DNA of 48,715 nt from Candidatus Iainarchaeum sp. (lineage in GTDB: Archaea; Iainarchaeota; Iainarchaeia; Iainarchaeales; JAAZKV01), in the NCBI GenBank assembly GCA_028691435.1, contig JAQUZG010000001.1, positions 18,206-66,920 on the forward strand, read 5' to 3'. The first letter of the stretch is position 1; each line of letters opens with the position of its first letter. A model generated the notes under the pieces. The model saw only the letters and a program-made list of their open reading frames with translations, was not told where the DNA came from and ran no database searches. This document shows positions 33,108 through 41,184 of this stretch, one piece after another. A program made the translations under genes and the position numbers.

Positions 33108-33434
33108 ATGAATTTTAATGAAAAAAAGGCACAAGGTTCACTTGAATACTTGTTAATTATTGGTGTTGCGATTTTGGTTGCAGCTATTGTAATATATGTT
33201 GTTGTTCAAGCAATTGGTGGTGGACAAGATACAACTATTTCAAATTTAACTGATGCTCAAAAAGGAATATTAACTGGAAAATGTCAACTTGAAACAAATC
33301 CTAATGTAACTTTGTGTGCAACATTAATCGATACAAATTATACAATTAATTGTTCTACTACTCCTAGTAATATTGTGACAGTTGGAAAGACTAATTGTAC
33401 TGGAACATATAAATATATTGGAAAAATAGCTTAA
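33108..33434 (+). CDS. Pilin, class III signal peptide, sequon-rich
   Basis: A 108-residue pilin. KKAQGSLEYLLIIGVAILVAAIVIYVV is the cleavage site and assembly helix. The head domain of about 75 residues has four cysteines and five N-glycosylation sequons (NLT, NVT, NYT, NCS, NCT). GAGGTG precedes ATG. The N-terminal coding region includes a 50-bp block identical to the next pilin gene. A major pilin is likely. Its stop lies in the loop of a hairpin. Confidence 0.88.
   Translation: MNFNEKKAQGSLEYLLIIGVAILVAAIVIYVVVQAIGGGQDTTISNLTDAQKGILTGKCQLETNPNVTLCATLIDTNYTINCSTTPSNIVTVGKTNCTGTYKYIGKIA
33132..33181 (+). repeat. 50-bp direct repeat, copy 1 (pilin helix)
   Basis: CAAGGTTCACTTGAATACTT onward for 50 bases is identical to 33545-33594. 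The copy covers the cleavage site and helix codons of two neighbouring pilin genes, including synonymous positions, although the head domains differ. Confidence 0.9.
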
Positions 33435-33445
33435 ATGCTATTTTT
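33422..33445 (+). terminator. Stop-embedded hairpin terminator of the first large pilin
   Basis: AAAAATAGC / GCTATTTTT is a perfect 9-bp stem with loop TTAAAT that contains the TAA stop. The 3' arm continues into a T tract. It has the form of an intrinsic terminator, so the next pilin probably has its own promoter. Confidence 0.6.
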
Positions 33446-33523
33446 TAACTTTTTTTATTTTTAATTGATTAGTAATATTTATTAACTTTAATGATTTAAT
33501 CTATTGGAGATTACAGTGATTTT

Positions 33524-33874
33524 ATGAATTTTAATAAGATGGGGCAAGGTTCACTTGAATACTTGTTAATTATTGGTGTTGCGATTTTGGTTGCTGCAGT
33601 TGTAATATTTACGCTTATACAGGCTGTTTCACAAGGTCAAAATACAAGTGAATCTAATTTATCAGACTATCAAAAAAATTCTTTTTTAGGAAAATCTCAA
33701 ATAGTTAAAAGTTTGGGGTATGATTATGCAGTAGCTACTATTGATGGGGTCCGATATTATGTGGATGTAACAAAAAGTAGTCCTGTAATAACTACTGTTA
33801 AGCCAGCTGATAGTGATGAGTTAAACACATATCCTGTTGAAATTGATTTATGTACTGATGCGTACTGTCAATGA
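33524..33874 (+). CDS. Pilin with class III signal peptide
   Basis: A 116-residue pilin. MNFNKMGQGSLEYLLIIGVAILVAAVVIFTLIQAV is the signal region and helix (Gly rather than Ala before Q). The head (FLGKSQIVKSLGYDYAVATIDGVRYYVDV) has one or two cysteines near the C-terminus only. GTGAT precedes ATG. It shares an identical 50-bp block with the previous pilin but the heads are unrelated by eye. Confidence 0.85.
   Translation: MNFNKMGQGSLEYLLIIGVAILVAAVVIFTLIQAVSQGQNTSESNLSDYQKNSFLGKSQIVKSLGYDYAVATIDGVRYYVDVTKSSPVITTVKPADSDELNTYPVEIDLCTDAYCQ
33545..33594 (+). repeat. 50-bp direct repeat, copy 2 (pilin helix)
   Basis: Identical to 33132-33181, 413 bases upstream. Identity at synonymous sites points to recent duplication or gene conversion of the assembly-helix segment. 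Confidence 0.9.
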
Positions 33875-33925
33875 AATTAACAATTAATTTATATACTTCT
33901 TTTTATATTATTTTTGTGTGATATT

Positions 33926-34207
33926 ATGAATAATGCTCAAACTTCGTTAGAATATTTATTAATTATTGGACTTGCTGTTTTGGTTGCTGCTATTGTTATT
34001 ATGTTTGTTGTAAATATGCTTGGTACATCAACAGACCAAGGTGATATTGCAACGATGAAATATGAATGTACTGTGTTAAAAGCAGATGATCTAAGTCAAG
34101 ATTGTAAATGTATTAGATCAAATTTAACTGGTGCAAATTGTTGTAGTGGTAGTTCTCCAATTTCAACATTATCTCAAACAGTTAAATCAAATGTAACTTG
34201 TAATTAA
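33926..34207 (+). CDS. Cysteine-rich pilin with class III signal peptide
   Basis: A 93-residue pilin. NNAQTSLEYLLIIGLAVLVAAIVIMFVV is the signal region and helix. The head of about 55 residues has six cysteines (YEC, QDCKC, NCC, VTC), enough for three disulfides, and two sequons (NLT, NVT). The ORF track uses a TTG four codons upstream; the ATG at 33926 has a GTGTGAT site and gives a normal short leader. Confidence 0.85.
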   Translation: MNNAQTSLEYLLIIGLAVLVAAIVIMFVVNMLGTSTDQGDIATMKYECTVLKADDLSQDCKCIRSNLTGANCCSGSSPISTLSQTVKSNVTCN

Positions 34208-34216
34208 GGTGAAAAT

Positions 34217-34402
34217 ATGTCTCTACTAAATGAAGAAAAAGCTCAAGTTTCAATTGAATATCTTTTAATGTCAGTTTTTTCTATTTTATTAGCAATTACT
34301 GCTGCATTAATTGTTCAAACAATGCAAGATGTTTCAGATCAAGCAATAAAAGAAATTTCAAATATTCGTTCAACAGTAATTGAAAATATTTTAGTAAATT
34401 AA
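34217..34402 (+). CDS. 61-residue minimal pilin with class III signal peptide
   Basis: NEEKAQVSIEYLLMSVFSILLAITAALIVQT is the cleavage site and helix, with a short polar tail of about 28 residues. It closely resembles the 48-residue minimal pilin (NEEKAQISIEA), so the pair probably serve the same structural role. GGTGA precedes ATG 9 bases after the previous stop, so it is co-transcribed with the cysteine-rich pilin. An imperfect hairpin (AAATTAAGTT/AACTTAAATTT) overlaps its stop. Confidence 0.85.
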   Translation: MSLLNEEKAQVSIEYLLMSVFSILLAITAALIVQTMQDVSDQAIKEISNIRSTVIENILVN

Positions 34403-34438
34403 GTTAATTATTTAAACTTAAATTTGCTTTATTTTTTT

Positions 34439-35560
34439 ATGATTGAATCATTTTATTTAATTAATATTTTAGTTTCTTTAGTTGGACTAATTGTTGCGAC
34501 ATATACTGATTTAAAAAGTAGAATTGTGCCAAATCTGTTAAATTTTGGTTTAGTTGGATTAGGATTATTTATTTCTTTATCTTTTTCAATTTATTTATCA
34601 ATTACTACTAGTTCAATTAATTTTAATTTATTTTTTAATTCAATTTTTGGTTTAGTTCTTGGGTTTGTTTTTGGTTGGATTTTATGGAAAGTTGGCGTAT
34701 TTGCTGGGGGGGATGTTAAACTATTTATGGCTTTAGGTTCACTAAATTTTTTAACTCCAAATTTATTATTTTTTAACTCGCAAATTTCATTATTTCCATT
34801 TTTTGTTTTAACTTTGTTTATTTATTCATTATTTTCTTTTCTTCCATATGGTTTACTAATGGCTGTGTATAAATTAAAGAAAAATAAAATTCAAAGAAAA
34901 ATAATTTTTTCTAAATTAAAATTTGAATTAAAACAATCTATTTTTGGAGCAGCAGTGTTTTCTTCATTATCAATATTATTAGTTTCTTTTGGATTAAATT
35001 CTATTTTGATCTTTTTAATTTCACTATTTGTTTATGTTCTAATGAATTTTTTTAAAAAATTAAAATATGTTTTAGTTTTATTCATTGTTTTGGCTTTAAT
35101 TGTGAATACGTTTTTATTTGTTAATTTACTTTTGCAAACAATTTTTATTTTTTGTTTTGTTTTTACATTAATTAGACTTCTTTTTTCATTAAGTCAATTA
35201 ATGGTTGAAAAAGTAAATATTTTAGAACTTAAAGAAGGGATGATTCCTGCAAAAACATTGTTACTAAAAAACAAAAAAGTTGTTGAAGAAGATTTGTCTT
35301 TTTCAAATATTTTTAAGTTAGCAAAAATTGGAAAAATAAATGAATTATTCAAATCAAAAAATGTTATCGTTTCTTCAAGACGTGCTTGTGGATTAGATTT
35401 AAATGAAATTAAAGAATTAAAAAAACTTTATAAACAAAATTTAATTTCGAAAGATTTTTATATAAAAGATTCTATGCCTTTTGTACCAACCATGTTATTC
35501 GGGTATATATTTTGTTTGTTTATAGGGGATTATGTATGGGTATTAGTTGGGTTAATTTGA
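34439..35560 (+). CDS. Prepilin peptidase, A24 family (second copy)
   Basis: A 373-residue membrane aspartyl protease, longer than the copy at 17464. Catalytic Asp24 is in TYTDLKSRIVPN and Asp92 in GVFAGGDVKLFMALG. A C-terminal soluble region (about 265-350) precedes a last helix. The ORF track starts at a TTG five codons earlier; ATG at 34439 lies about 25 bases after a TATA-like TTTAAACTTAAAT, so leaderless. It sits inside the pilin cluster and is the likely processing enzyme for these pilins. Confidence 0.88.
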   Translation: MIESFYLINILVSLVGLIVATYTDLKSRIVPNLLNFGLVGLGLFISLSFSIYLSITTSSINFNLFFNSIFGLVLGFVFGWILWKVGVFAGGDVKLFMALGSLNFLTPNLLFFNSQISLFPFFVLTLFIYSLFSFLPYGLLMAVYKLKKNKIQRKIIFSKLKFELKQSIFGAAVFSSLSILLVSFGLNSILIFLISLFVYVLMNFFKKLKYVLVLFIVLALIVNTFLFVNLLLQTIFIFCFVFTLIRLLFSLSQLMVEKVNILELKEGMIPAKTLLLKNKKVVEEDLSFSNIFKLAKIGKINELFKSKNVIVSSRRACGLDLNEIKELKKLYKQNLISKDFYIKDSMPFVPTMLFGYIFCLFIGDYVWVLVGLI

Positions 35561-36069
35561 ATAAAAAAGGGCAAGCTTCTCTTGAATTTATTCTTATAAT
35601 GTTTGTAGTTTTACTTTTTATTTATTCAGTTACATTTCCAAATTCAGTTAAAGCTCGTTCAGCAGTAACTGACATTTCTCAAATTAGTACAATGGATAAT
35701 GAAATGTTAAAATTAGTTAATTCAATTAATAGAGTTTCTTTACTTTCAACTGGGTCTGCAGAAAAAATCAATCTTGCTATTCCAAATGATACAAATTTTA
35801 TCTGTTTTATTGTTGGTAATCAATCAGTTAGTGATATTATTGGATTTTCATCAAAAATCAATCAAGATGTTTCTTTTAATGGGTCAAAAACAATAAACCC
35901 TAATTCAAAATTAGTTCTTTGTCCAAATAATGTTTGTGATAAAAATTATGTTGCTAATGTGTATTCAGATTTAATTTTAGATTGTTCAGGATTAGCAGAA
36001 AATGTTAAATCAGGTTATTCTCAGTTTATGATTTCAAAAACTGGATTAAAAACTATTCAAATTAATTGA
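35536..36069 (+). CDS. Pilin-like protein with class III signal peptide, 177 residues
   Basis: NKKGQASLEFILIMFVVLLFIYSVTF is the cleavage site and helix, here preceded by a short leader MGISWVNL. The head (about 140 residues) contains four cysteines (FIC, LCPNNVC, DC) and a few sequons. It overlaps the peptidase gene by 25 bases; AGGGGAT 8 bases before the ATG at 35536 supports that start over the ORF-track TTG. Its larger head suggests a minor pilin or tip adhesin. Confidence 0.8.
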   Translation: MGISWVNLNKKGQASLEFILIMFVVLLFIYSVTFPNSVKARSAVTDISQISTMDNEMLKLVNSINRVSLLSTGSAEKINLAIPNDTNFICFIVGNQSVSDIIGFSSKINQDVSFNGSKTINPNSKLVLCPNNVCDKNYVANVYSDLILDCSGLAENVKSGYSQFMISKTGLKTIQIN

Positions 36070-36074
36070 TTTTT

Positions 36075-36425
36075 ATGATATTAAAAAATAAAAAAGGGCA
36101 AACTTCAATTGAAGTTTTATTAATAATTATTGTTGTTCTAGTGATTACTACTTTTGTAGCTGTTGGGTATTTAAGTAATAATGATCAGTTAACTTCAACA
36201 TTTATTGCAAGAGACGATTTAGTTAAACTAGCATCAATTAATAATGAATCTTTTGTTATTCAATCTATAACTGCTGTTGATTTATCTAATAGTGGATTAA
36301 AAATTGAAGTGGTTACGGTTCCAAAATCAATGGGGTCAAATTTTAATCCTAGTGATTTAGATAAAATAAAATCAAAAATTATCTCTAAAACAAATTATTC
36401 CTCTGTTGAATTTAATTTTAATTAA
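36075..36425 (+). CDS. Pilin-like protein with class III signal peptide, 116 residues
   Basis: NKKGQTSIEVLLIIIVVLVITTFVAVGYL is the cleavage site and helix. The head is about 80 residues, no cysteines, with sequons near NYS and NES. ATG is 5 bases after the previous stop with TGAT upstream, so the genes are coupled. The ORF track began at a TTG three codons earlier. It closes the pilus locus. Confidence 0.8.
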   Translation: MILKNKKGQTSIEVLLIIIVVLVITTFVAVGYLSNNDQLTSTFIARDDLVKLASINNESFVIQSITAVDLSNSGLKIEVVTVPKSMGSNFNPSDLDKIKSKIISKTNYSSVEFNFN

Positions 36426-36491
36426 TTTAATTTCGTTTAATGTCTATTTTTTCTAATTATTTATAAACTCAATTTTTATACAAATTTTTTT

Positions 36492-36824
36492 ATGGATGAT
36501 AAACTCTTAGCAAAAATTTGTTTAGTTTTTTTATTAATTAATTTATTTTTTTTATTTTTTTATGAAACTGAATTTAAAAAATTATCAATTTCTACTCTTT
36601 TACTTAACGAAAATTCAAAAGGGTTAGTTTTTGGTAGAGTAGATTATGTAATAAAGTCCACACCTGTGACAATTTTCATTTTAAATGATGGTAATAAATC
36701 AAAAGTTTTTTATCCATCAACTTTTATTTTAAAGAAAAATGATTTTGTAAAGGTTTTTGCTAAATCTGAAAAATATGCTGATGAAATGGAATTATTTGCT
36801 TACAAAATAGTTTTAGACAATTAA
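36492..36824 (+). CDS. Membrane-anchored OB-fold-like protein
   Basis: A 110-residue protein. One N-terminal membrane helix (ICLVFLLINLFFLFFY) is followed by a domain of about 75 residues with OB-fold rhythm: GLVFGRVDYVIKSTPVTIFILNDGNKSKVFYP, then NDFVKVFAKSEKYADEMELFAYKIVL. This strand order resembles the tRNA_anti/RPA type OB fold. A TTTATAAA box lies about 27 bases before ATG, so leaderless. I do not recognise a named family. Nucleic-acid or oligosaccharide binding at the membrane is possible; function unknown. Confidence 0.6.
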   Translation: MDDKLLAKICLVFLLINLFFLFFYETEFKKLSISTLLLNENSKGLVFGRVDYVIKSTPVTIFILNDGNKSKVFYPSTFILKKNDFVKVFAKSEKYADEMELFAYKIVLDN

Positions 36825-36849
36825 TAGTTTATATTTTTTATTTGGCGAT

Positions 36850-37998
36850 ATGATGATTGGTGTTTTACTTGGAATTATATTTGGGGCGATTGCTGGTTTA
36901 ATCCCTGGTTTACATATAAATAATTTTGCATTAATTTTTCAAAATTTGCCTGTTGATTTTGATTTTTTATTGTTTTTCATATTATCTCTTGGTATCACTC
37001 AAACATTTTTAGATTTTATTCCATCTATTTTTCTTGGAATTCCTGCTAATGAAACTTATGAATCTCTCTTGCCCGGACATAGATTATTTATAGCTGGTCA
37101 AGGGTATAAAGCAATTATTTTAACTGTTTTTGGGGGTGTTTTTGCATTAATTATTTCTTGTTTAATTTTACCTTTTTTTATCTTATTTATTCAGACTTAT
37201 AAGTATTCGTTTCCACTGATTATTCCATTACTTTTAATTTTTACTTTAGTTATTTTAATTTTTAAAAAAAATACTTTACTAAATTTTTTTGTTGTTTTAT
37301 TTGCTGGTTATCAAGGATTAATTTTTCCAGACCAAATTTTTCCATTAATTTGTGGTTATTTTGGTTTAGCGTCTATAATATATTCATTAAATGAAAAAAA
37401 CAAATTTTATCCTCAAAGTTATTTTTGTGATTTTAATTTCACTTATATTAAATTTAGTTTAATTGGAGTAGTTGGTGGATTAATAGTTGCAATTTTTCCA
37501 GCAATCGGGAGTAATATTGCAGCATCAATAATTAGAATTTTTTCTAATGCTTTTAAAACTGAAGAATATTTAGTTATTCTTGGTGCAATAAACACTGCAA
37601 ATTTTTTCTTTTCTTTTTTTGTGTTTTATTATTTAGAAAAAGCTAGAAATGGGGCAATTTTAGTTTTAATGGACAAACTGATTTTTACAGAAAATTATCT
37701 TTTTTTTGGTTTAATAGTTTTATTGTTTAGTGGTTTTGTGGCAGCACTTTTAACAATACTAATTGCAAAAATATTTCTAACTAATTTAAAAAAAATTAAT
37801 ATTTACAAATTATCTAAATTGATTATTTTATTTATGGTTATTTTAGTTTTTTTATTTAACGGGTTTATTGGTTTAATTACTCTATTTTTTTCTACAATTC
37901 TTGGTTTATTTACTTTATCAAAAAATATAAATAGATCTTGTTTAATGGCTTCATTAATAATTCCAGTTTTATTTTATTATATTTTTCTTTTTATTTAA
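36850..37998 (+). CDS. TctA-like multi-pass membrane protein
   Basis: A 382-residue protein with about 10 membrane helices. The N-terminus GVLLGIIFGAIAGLIPGLHINNFALI and the internal FIPSIFLGIPANETYESLLPGHRLFIAGQGYKAI resemble the TctA/DUF112 family of tricarboxylate transporter permeases, including the archaeal branch that lacks TctB and TctC partners. A second Gly-rich half (VVGGLIVAIFPAIGSNIAASI) repeats the first. No binding protein is nearby, so the substrate is open. It follows the OB-fold gene by 25 bases. Confidence 0.7.
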   Translation: MMIGVLLGIIFGAIAGLIPGLHINNFALIFQNLPVDFDFLLFFILSLGITQTFLDFIPSIFLGIPANETYESLLPGHRLFIAGQGYKAIILTVFGGVFALIISCLILPFFILFIQTYKYSFPLIIPLLLIFTLVILIFKKNTLLNFFVVLFAGYQGLIFPDQIFPLICGYFGLASIIYSLNEKNKFYPQSYFCDFNFTYIKFSLIGVVGGLIVAIFPAIGSNIAASIIRIFSNAFKTEEYLVILGAINTANFFFSFFVFYYLEKARNGAILVLMDKLIFTENYLFFGLIVLLFSGFVAALLTILIAKIFLTNLKKINIYKLSKLIILFMVILVFLFNGFIGLITLFFSTILGLFTLSKNINRSCLMASLIIPVLFYYIFLFI

Positions 37999-38391
37999 TT
38001 ATTTCATTTTTCCAAAAGTAATTTTTTTATTTAATGTATAATTATAACCTAGTGCACAAAGAATAGCAGTTATTTTTGCAATTATTGGGTTAATTAAAAA
38101 AAGATTTATACAACTTACAGTTATGAACCAATTAATTATTAACCCGCCAATAGAAATGATTATAAAAACCGTAAATTGTTCGTGTTTTTTTAAATATTTA
38201 TTTTTAAATGTAAATTTTCTTTGTAATATAAAATTGAATATTGCTGCAAAAATAAATGATAAAGGTGTTGCAAAAAAATAATTTAAACCAAAATTTAATA
38301 AAACACTAAAAATAATTATTTCAAAAATTGCTACAATTCCACCAAATAAACAATATTTAAAAAATTGTTTAATTTTATTTTGATTTAACAT
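37999..38391 (-). CDS. GtrA-like membrane protein
   Basis: A 130-residue four-helix membrane protein of the GtrA family (QFFKYCLFGGIVAIFEIIIFSVLL, FIFAAIFNFILQRKFTFKN, YNYTLNKKITFG). GtrA proteins are thought to help translocate polyprenol-linked sugars. It is directly downstream of a polyprenol-sugar GT2 gene with one base between, so they form a pair. Confidence 0.82.
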   Translation of the reverse strand: MLNQNKIKQFFKYCLFGGIVAIFEIIIFSVLLNFGLNYFFATPLSFIFAAIFNFILQRKFTFKNKYLKKHEQFTVFIIISIGGLIINWFITVSCINLFLINPIIAKITAILCALGYNYTLNKKITFGKMK

Positions 38392-38392
38392 A

Positions 38393-39073
38393 TTATAACC
38401 TGTTTCTAATTAATTTATTTATTATTATAAATGCGTCTTTGAAATTAAGTTTACTTTCCCCAAGTCTTTTTTCATAATTTATTGGAAATTTTTTAATTTT
38501 TAATTTTAATTTATTTGCAGTGCTAAATAAATCTGCTTCTAATTCAAAATTTTTAGCAGTTAAATTATTTTGTAATTTCTTTAAAGCGCTGCCTTTAAAT
38601 ATCCAATATCCTGTACAAATATCTCTTGTTGGATTTAAATAAAGAATTGATCCTATAAAACTAATTATTAAATTTCCTATAATGTGGGTCATATTTTTTA
38701 TTAATTCTTTTTTATTTCGTGAATTTTTACTTATGATTGGGCGTTTTCCCATAATAATATCGTAATTTTTATCAATCAGTTTATTGATTTCTTTTGGTAA
38801 ATAAGTCCCATCTCCATCGATCATGATGTATATTTTTTTATCTTCAATTTTTATTTTTTTTAGTCCATCTCTAAAACCATTTCCTTTACCTTTTCTAACA
38901 TCAATTACTTTTGCTCCAAGCAATTTTGCATTTTTTTTAGTGTTGTCTTTTGAAGGTCCATTAAAAACTATTATCTGATTAATTTTTTCTTTTTTAAATC
39001 CATCAATAACTTTTTTTATTCCGGTTTCTTCATTTAAACAAGGAATTAAAACAACTTTATTTGTATTATCCAT
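38393..39073 (-). CDS. Family 2 glycosyltransferase, DPM1-like
   Basis: A 226-residue GT-A enzyme. LIPCLNEETGIKKVI opens the nucleotide-sugar fold, DGDGTYLP carries the DxD metal motif near residue 88, and CTGYWIFKG lies in the acceptor region. It resembles polyprenol-phosphate mannosyl/glucosyl transferases. No C-terminal membrane anchor is present, and the adjacent GtrA may supply membrane function. Likely part of surface glycan or pilin glycosylation. Confidence 0.85.
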   Translation of the reverse strand: MDNTNKVVLIPCLNEETGIKKVIDGFKKEKINQIIVFNGPSKDNTKKNAKLLGAKVIDVRKGKGNGFRDGLKKIKIEDKKIYIMIDGDGTYLPKEINKLIDKNYDIIMGKRPIISKNSRNKKELIKNMTHIIGNLIISFIGSILYLNPTRDICTGYWIFKGSALKKLQNNLTAKNFELEADLFSTANKLKLKIKKFPINYEKRLGESKLNFKDAFIIINKLIRNRL

Positions 39074-39125
39074 AATAAATTATGAAAAAAGTAAGTATTA
39101 AATATTAATTGTTTATTTTTAATTT

Positions 39126-41126
39126 ATGAAAGACAGGATATGGAATCTAATTTTCATTTTATTAGTTGCTTTTTTATGTTTAGAAATTGTGTGTGTTGCA
39201 TCTAATACAAAAGGTGTTATTCCTCAATGGGATGGTTATCATTATCTAGTTTTCTCAAAACAAATTTCTGATGCAGGGGGTATTCCTGGATGGAATTTTA
39301 CTGAATATTATCCGGAAGGTAGGCCTTATTTGTATCCGCCATTAATTCCAATTGTCATTTCAATTGTTTCAAAAATAACAACTTTTGATGAATATGTTGT
39401 AACTTATTTGTTATCTATAACAAATATTTTATTTTTTATTTTAATTTTTTATTTAATTTTAAATGCTAATTTCAAAAAAGAAATAGCAATTACTGCAAGT
39501 ATTTTATTGATATTTAATAGTGCTTTTGATTTGTGGAATGTATCAATGTTTGTTAGTCAAACTACTGAAATTTTATTATTTTTTTTGGTTGCTCATTTTT
39601 TATCTAGAAAAAGATATGTGGTAAGTGGGATAATTCTTGGAATTGCTTTTTTTACTCATGCGCATACTCCATTTTTAGCTATTCTTGGACTTTTTATTTT
39701 AGCCTTAATAGAAAAAGAAAAAAAGTTTATTTTAACTATTATTACTGCTTTGTTTATTGGGTCGCCATGGTTATTAAGATTTTTAATGAATTTAGATTAT
39801 ATTAGTCTTGGTAATAAATATCTTGATTGGTTATTTTTACCAAATGAGTGGACTGGAATGTTTTTATTATATGGATTTATGACAATCATAACAATTATTT
39901 TAATAATTTTAAATATTAAAAATTTAATTGCTGAATTTAAATCAAATGATTTTTTAAAAATAGTTTTTTTTATTTTTCTACCTTTTTGCTTGACTCTATA
40001 TTATATTGACAGAGTATTTATTTATCTTGCCCCAATAATCAGTATAATTTTATCAATTGCTTTATTCAAATGGAATAAAAAATATATTATTTTTAGTTTT
40101 CTTTTTATTGCAGGAATTTCATTATTAGTTTATTTAATATTTCAATTTCAAAAACCGGGATTTTATCAAACTCAATCATTTTCTTTAATAATTCATTTAA
40201 TTTTATTTTTAATTCCTTTAGTGTTATTAAATCGAGTATTAAATTATTTAAAACGTAAGAAAATTGTAATAAATATTAGTGAAAAAAAATCATCACAAAT
40301 GATTGTTATTGGAAAAAATGAACAAAAACTAATTTCAAATATTTTTATATTTATTGTAATTTGTTTTTTTATTTTTTCAGTCGGGTCATCCCCATTATCA
40401 CACATATTTTCTTTTTTTAATGGTCAAGATTCGTTAAGACAAGAAAAAGGGTTTATTGAAACTTGTCAATGGATAAAAGAAAATTATCCTAATGGTATTA
40501 TTGCTCAACCAGCTACTCAACAATATCTTGAACAAGTAATGTTTTACTGTAATTATATTGGAATAAAATCTAAAACTGGACCAGTTGTTGAATTTACTAA
40601 AGATGGATTTATGACTGGATTAAAAGGCGCAACAATACTGATTGATGGCCAATATACTTCTTTTTTTCCAAATACTTTTTCTTTTAAAAAAGGAAATTAT
40701 GCAGTATATAAAATCATTAATATGAAAGAATATCCAATTTTAATAAATAACTTTGATAAGAATGTACTAAAAGTCACTTTAAATTATATGGGTATGAAAA
40801 AATCAATTTTAATGAAAAATAAGTTAATTTTATTAATTTCAATTGATTTTAATAAGGTTTATTTTTATGATGAAAATAATACTCTTTTATTGTCTTTTAA
40901 TTATCCGTCAGAAAGTTCAAAACCTTTAACTAAATTTAAATTTGATACATTTGCAAAAATTTCAATAGATATTAAAGATTCGAACTCTTCAATTTTAAAA
41001 GACTATTATTTAACTGTTAAAACAAATGAAGATGGAAAAATATTTTATCCCAATTTTAGTTTTAATGATAAATATATTTTTGTTCCCGATATGAATGGAT
41101 TAGTTGTTGTTAATAAATATGATTAA
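39126..41126 (+). CDS. GT-C type membrane glycosyltransferase, putative
   Basis: A 666-residue protein with roughly 11 or 12 membrane helices followed by an extracellular C-terminal domain of about 240 residues. The first loop carries QWDGYHYLVFSKQI, and EYYPEGRPYLYPPLIPI lies shortly after, as in GT-C enzymes that use polyprenol-sugars (ArnT/PMT/AglB-like). The WWDYG motif of oligosaccharyltransferases is not seen, so an OST call is not justified. TATTAAATATT about 25 bases before ATG suggests a leaderless start. It is divergent from the GT2-GtrA pair. Confidence 0.7.
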   Translation: MKDRIWNLIFILLVAFLCLEIVCVASNTKGVIPQWDGYHYLVFSKQISDAGGIPGWNFTEYYPEGRPYLYPPLIPIVISIVSKITTFDEYVVTYLLSITNILFFILIFYLILNANFKKEIAITASILLIFNSAFDLWNVSMFVSQTTEILLFFLVAHFLSRKRYVVSGIILGIAFFTHAHTPFLAILGLFILALIEKEKKFILTIITALFIGSPWLLRFLMNLDYISLGNKYLDWLFLPNEWTGMFLLYGFMTIITIILIILNIKNLIAEFKSNDFLKIVFFIFLPFCLTLYYIDRVFIYLAPIISIILSIALFKWNKKYIIFSFLFIAGISLLVYLIFQFQKPGFYQTQSFSLIIHLILFLIPLVLLNRVLNYLKRKKIVINISEKKSSQMIVIGKNEQKLISNIFIFIVICFFIFSVGSSPLSHIFSFFNGQDSLRQEKGFIETCQWIKENYPNGIIAQPATQQYLEQVMFYCNYIGIKSKTGPVVEFTKDGFMTGLKGATILIDGQYTSFFPNTFSFKKGNYAVYKIINMKEYPILINNFDKNVLKVTLNYMGMKKSILMKNKLILLISIDFNKVYFYDENNTLLLSFNYPSESSKPLTKFKFDTFAKISIDIKDSNSSILKDYYLTVKTNEDGKIFYPNFSFNDKYIFVPDMNGLVVVNKYD

Positions 41127-41184
41127 CTTAAGTCACGCACATATTTTAAAAAGTTCTATAAACTTTTTATTTTATATATCAAAT

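Noticed and set aside
39126-41126. Calling the GT-C protein an oligosaccharyltransferase (AglB)
   Set aside because: The WWDYG motif and the usual second DxD pattern are not visible; only a general GT-C call is justified.
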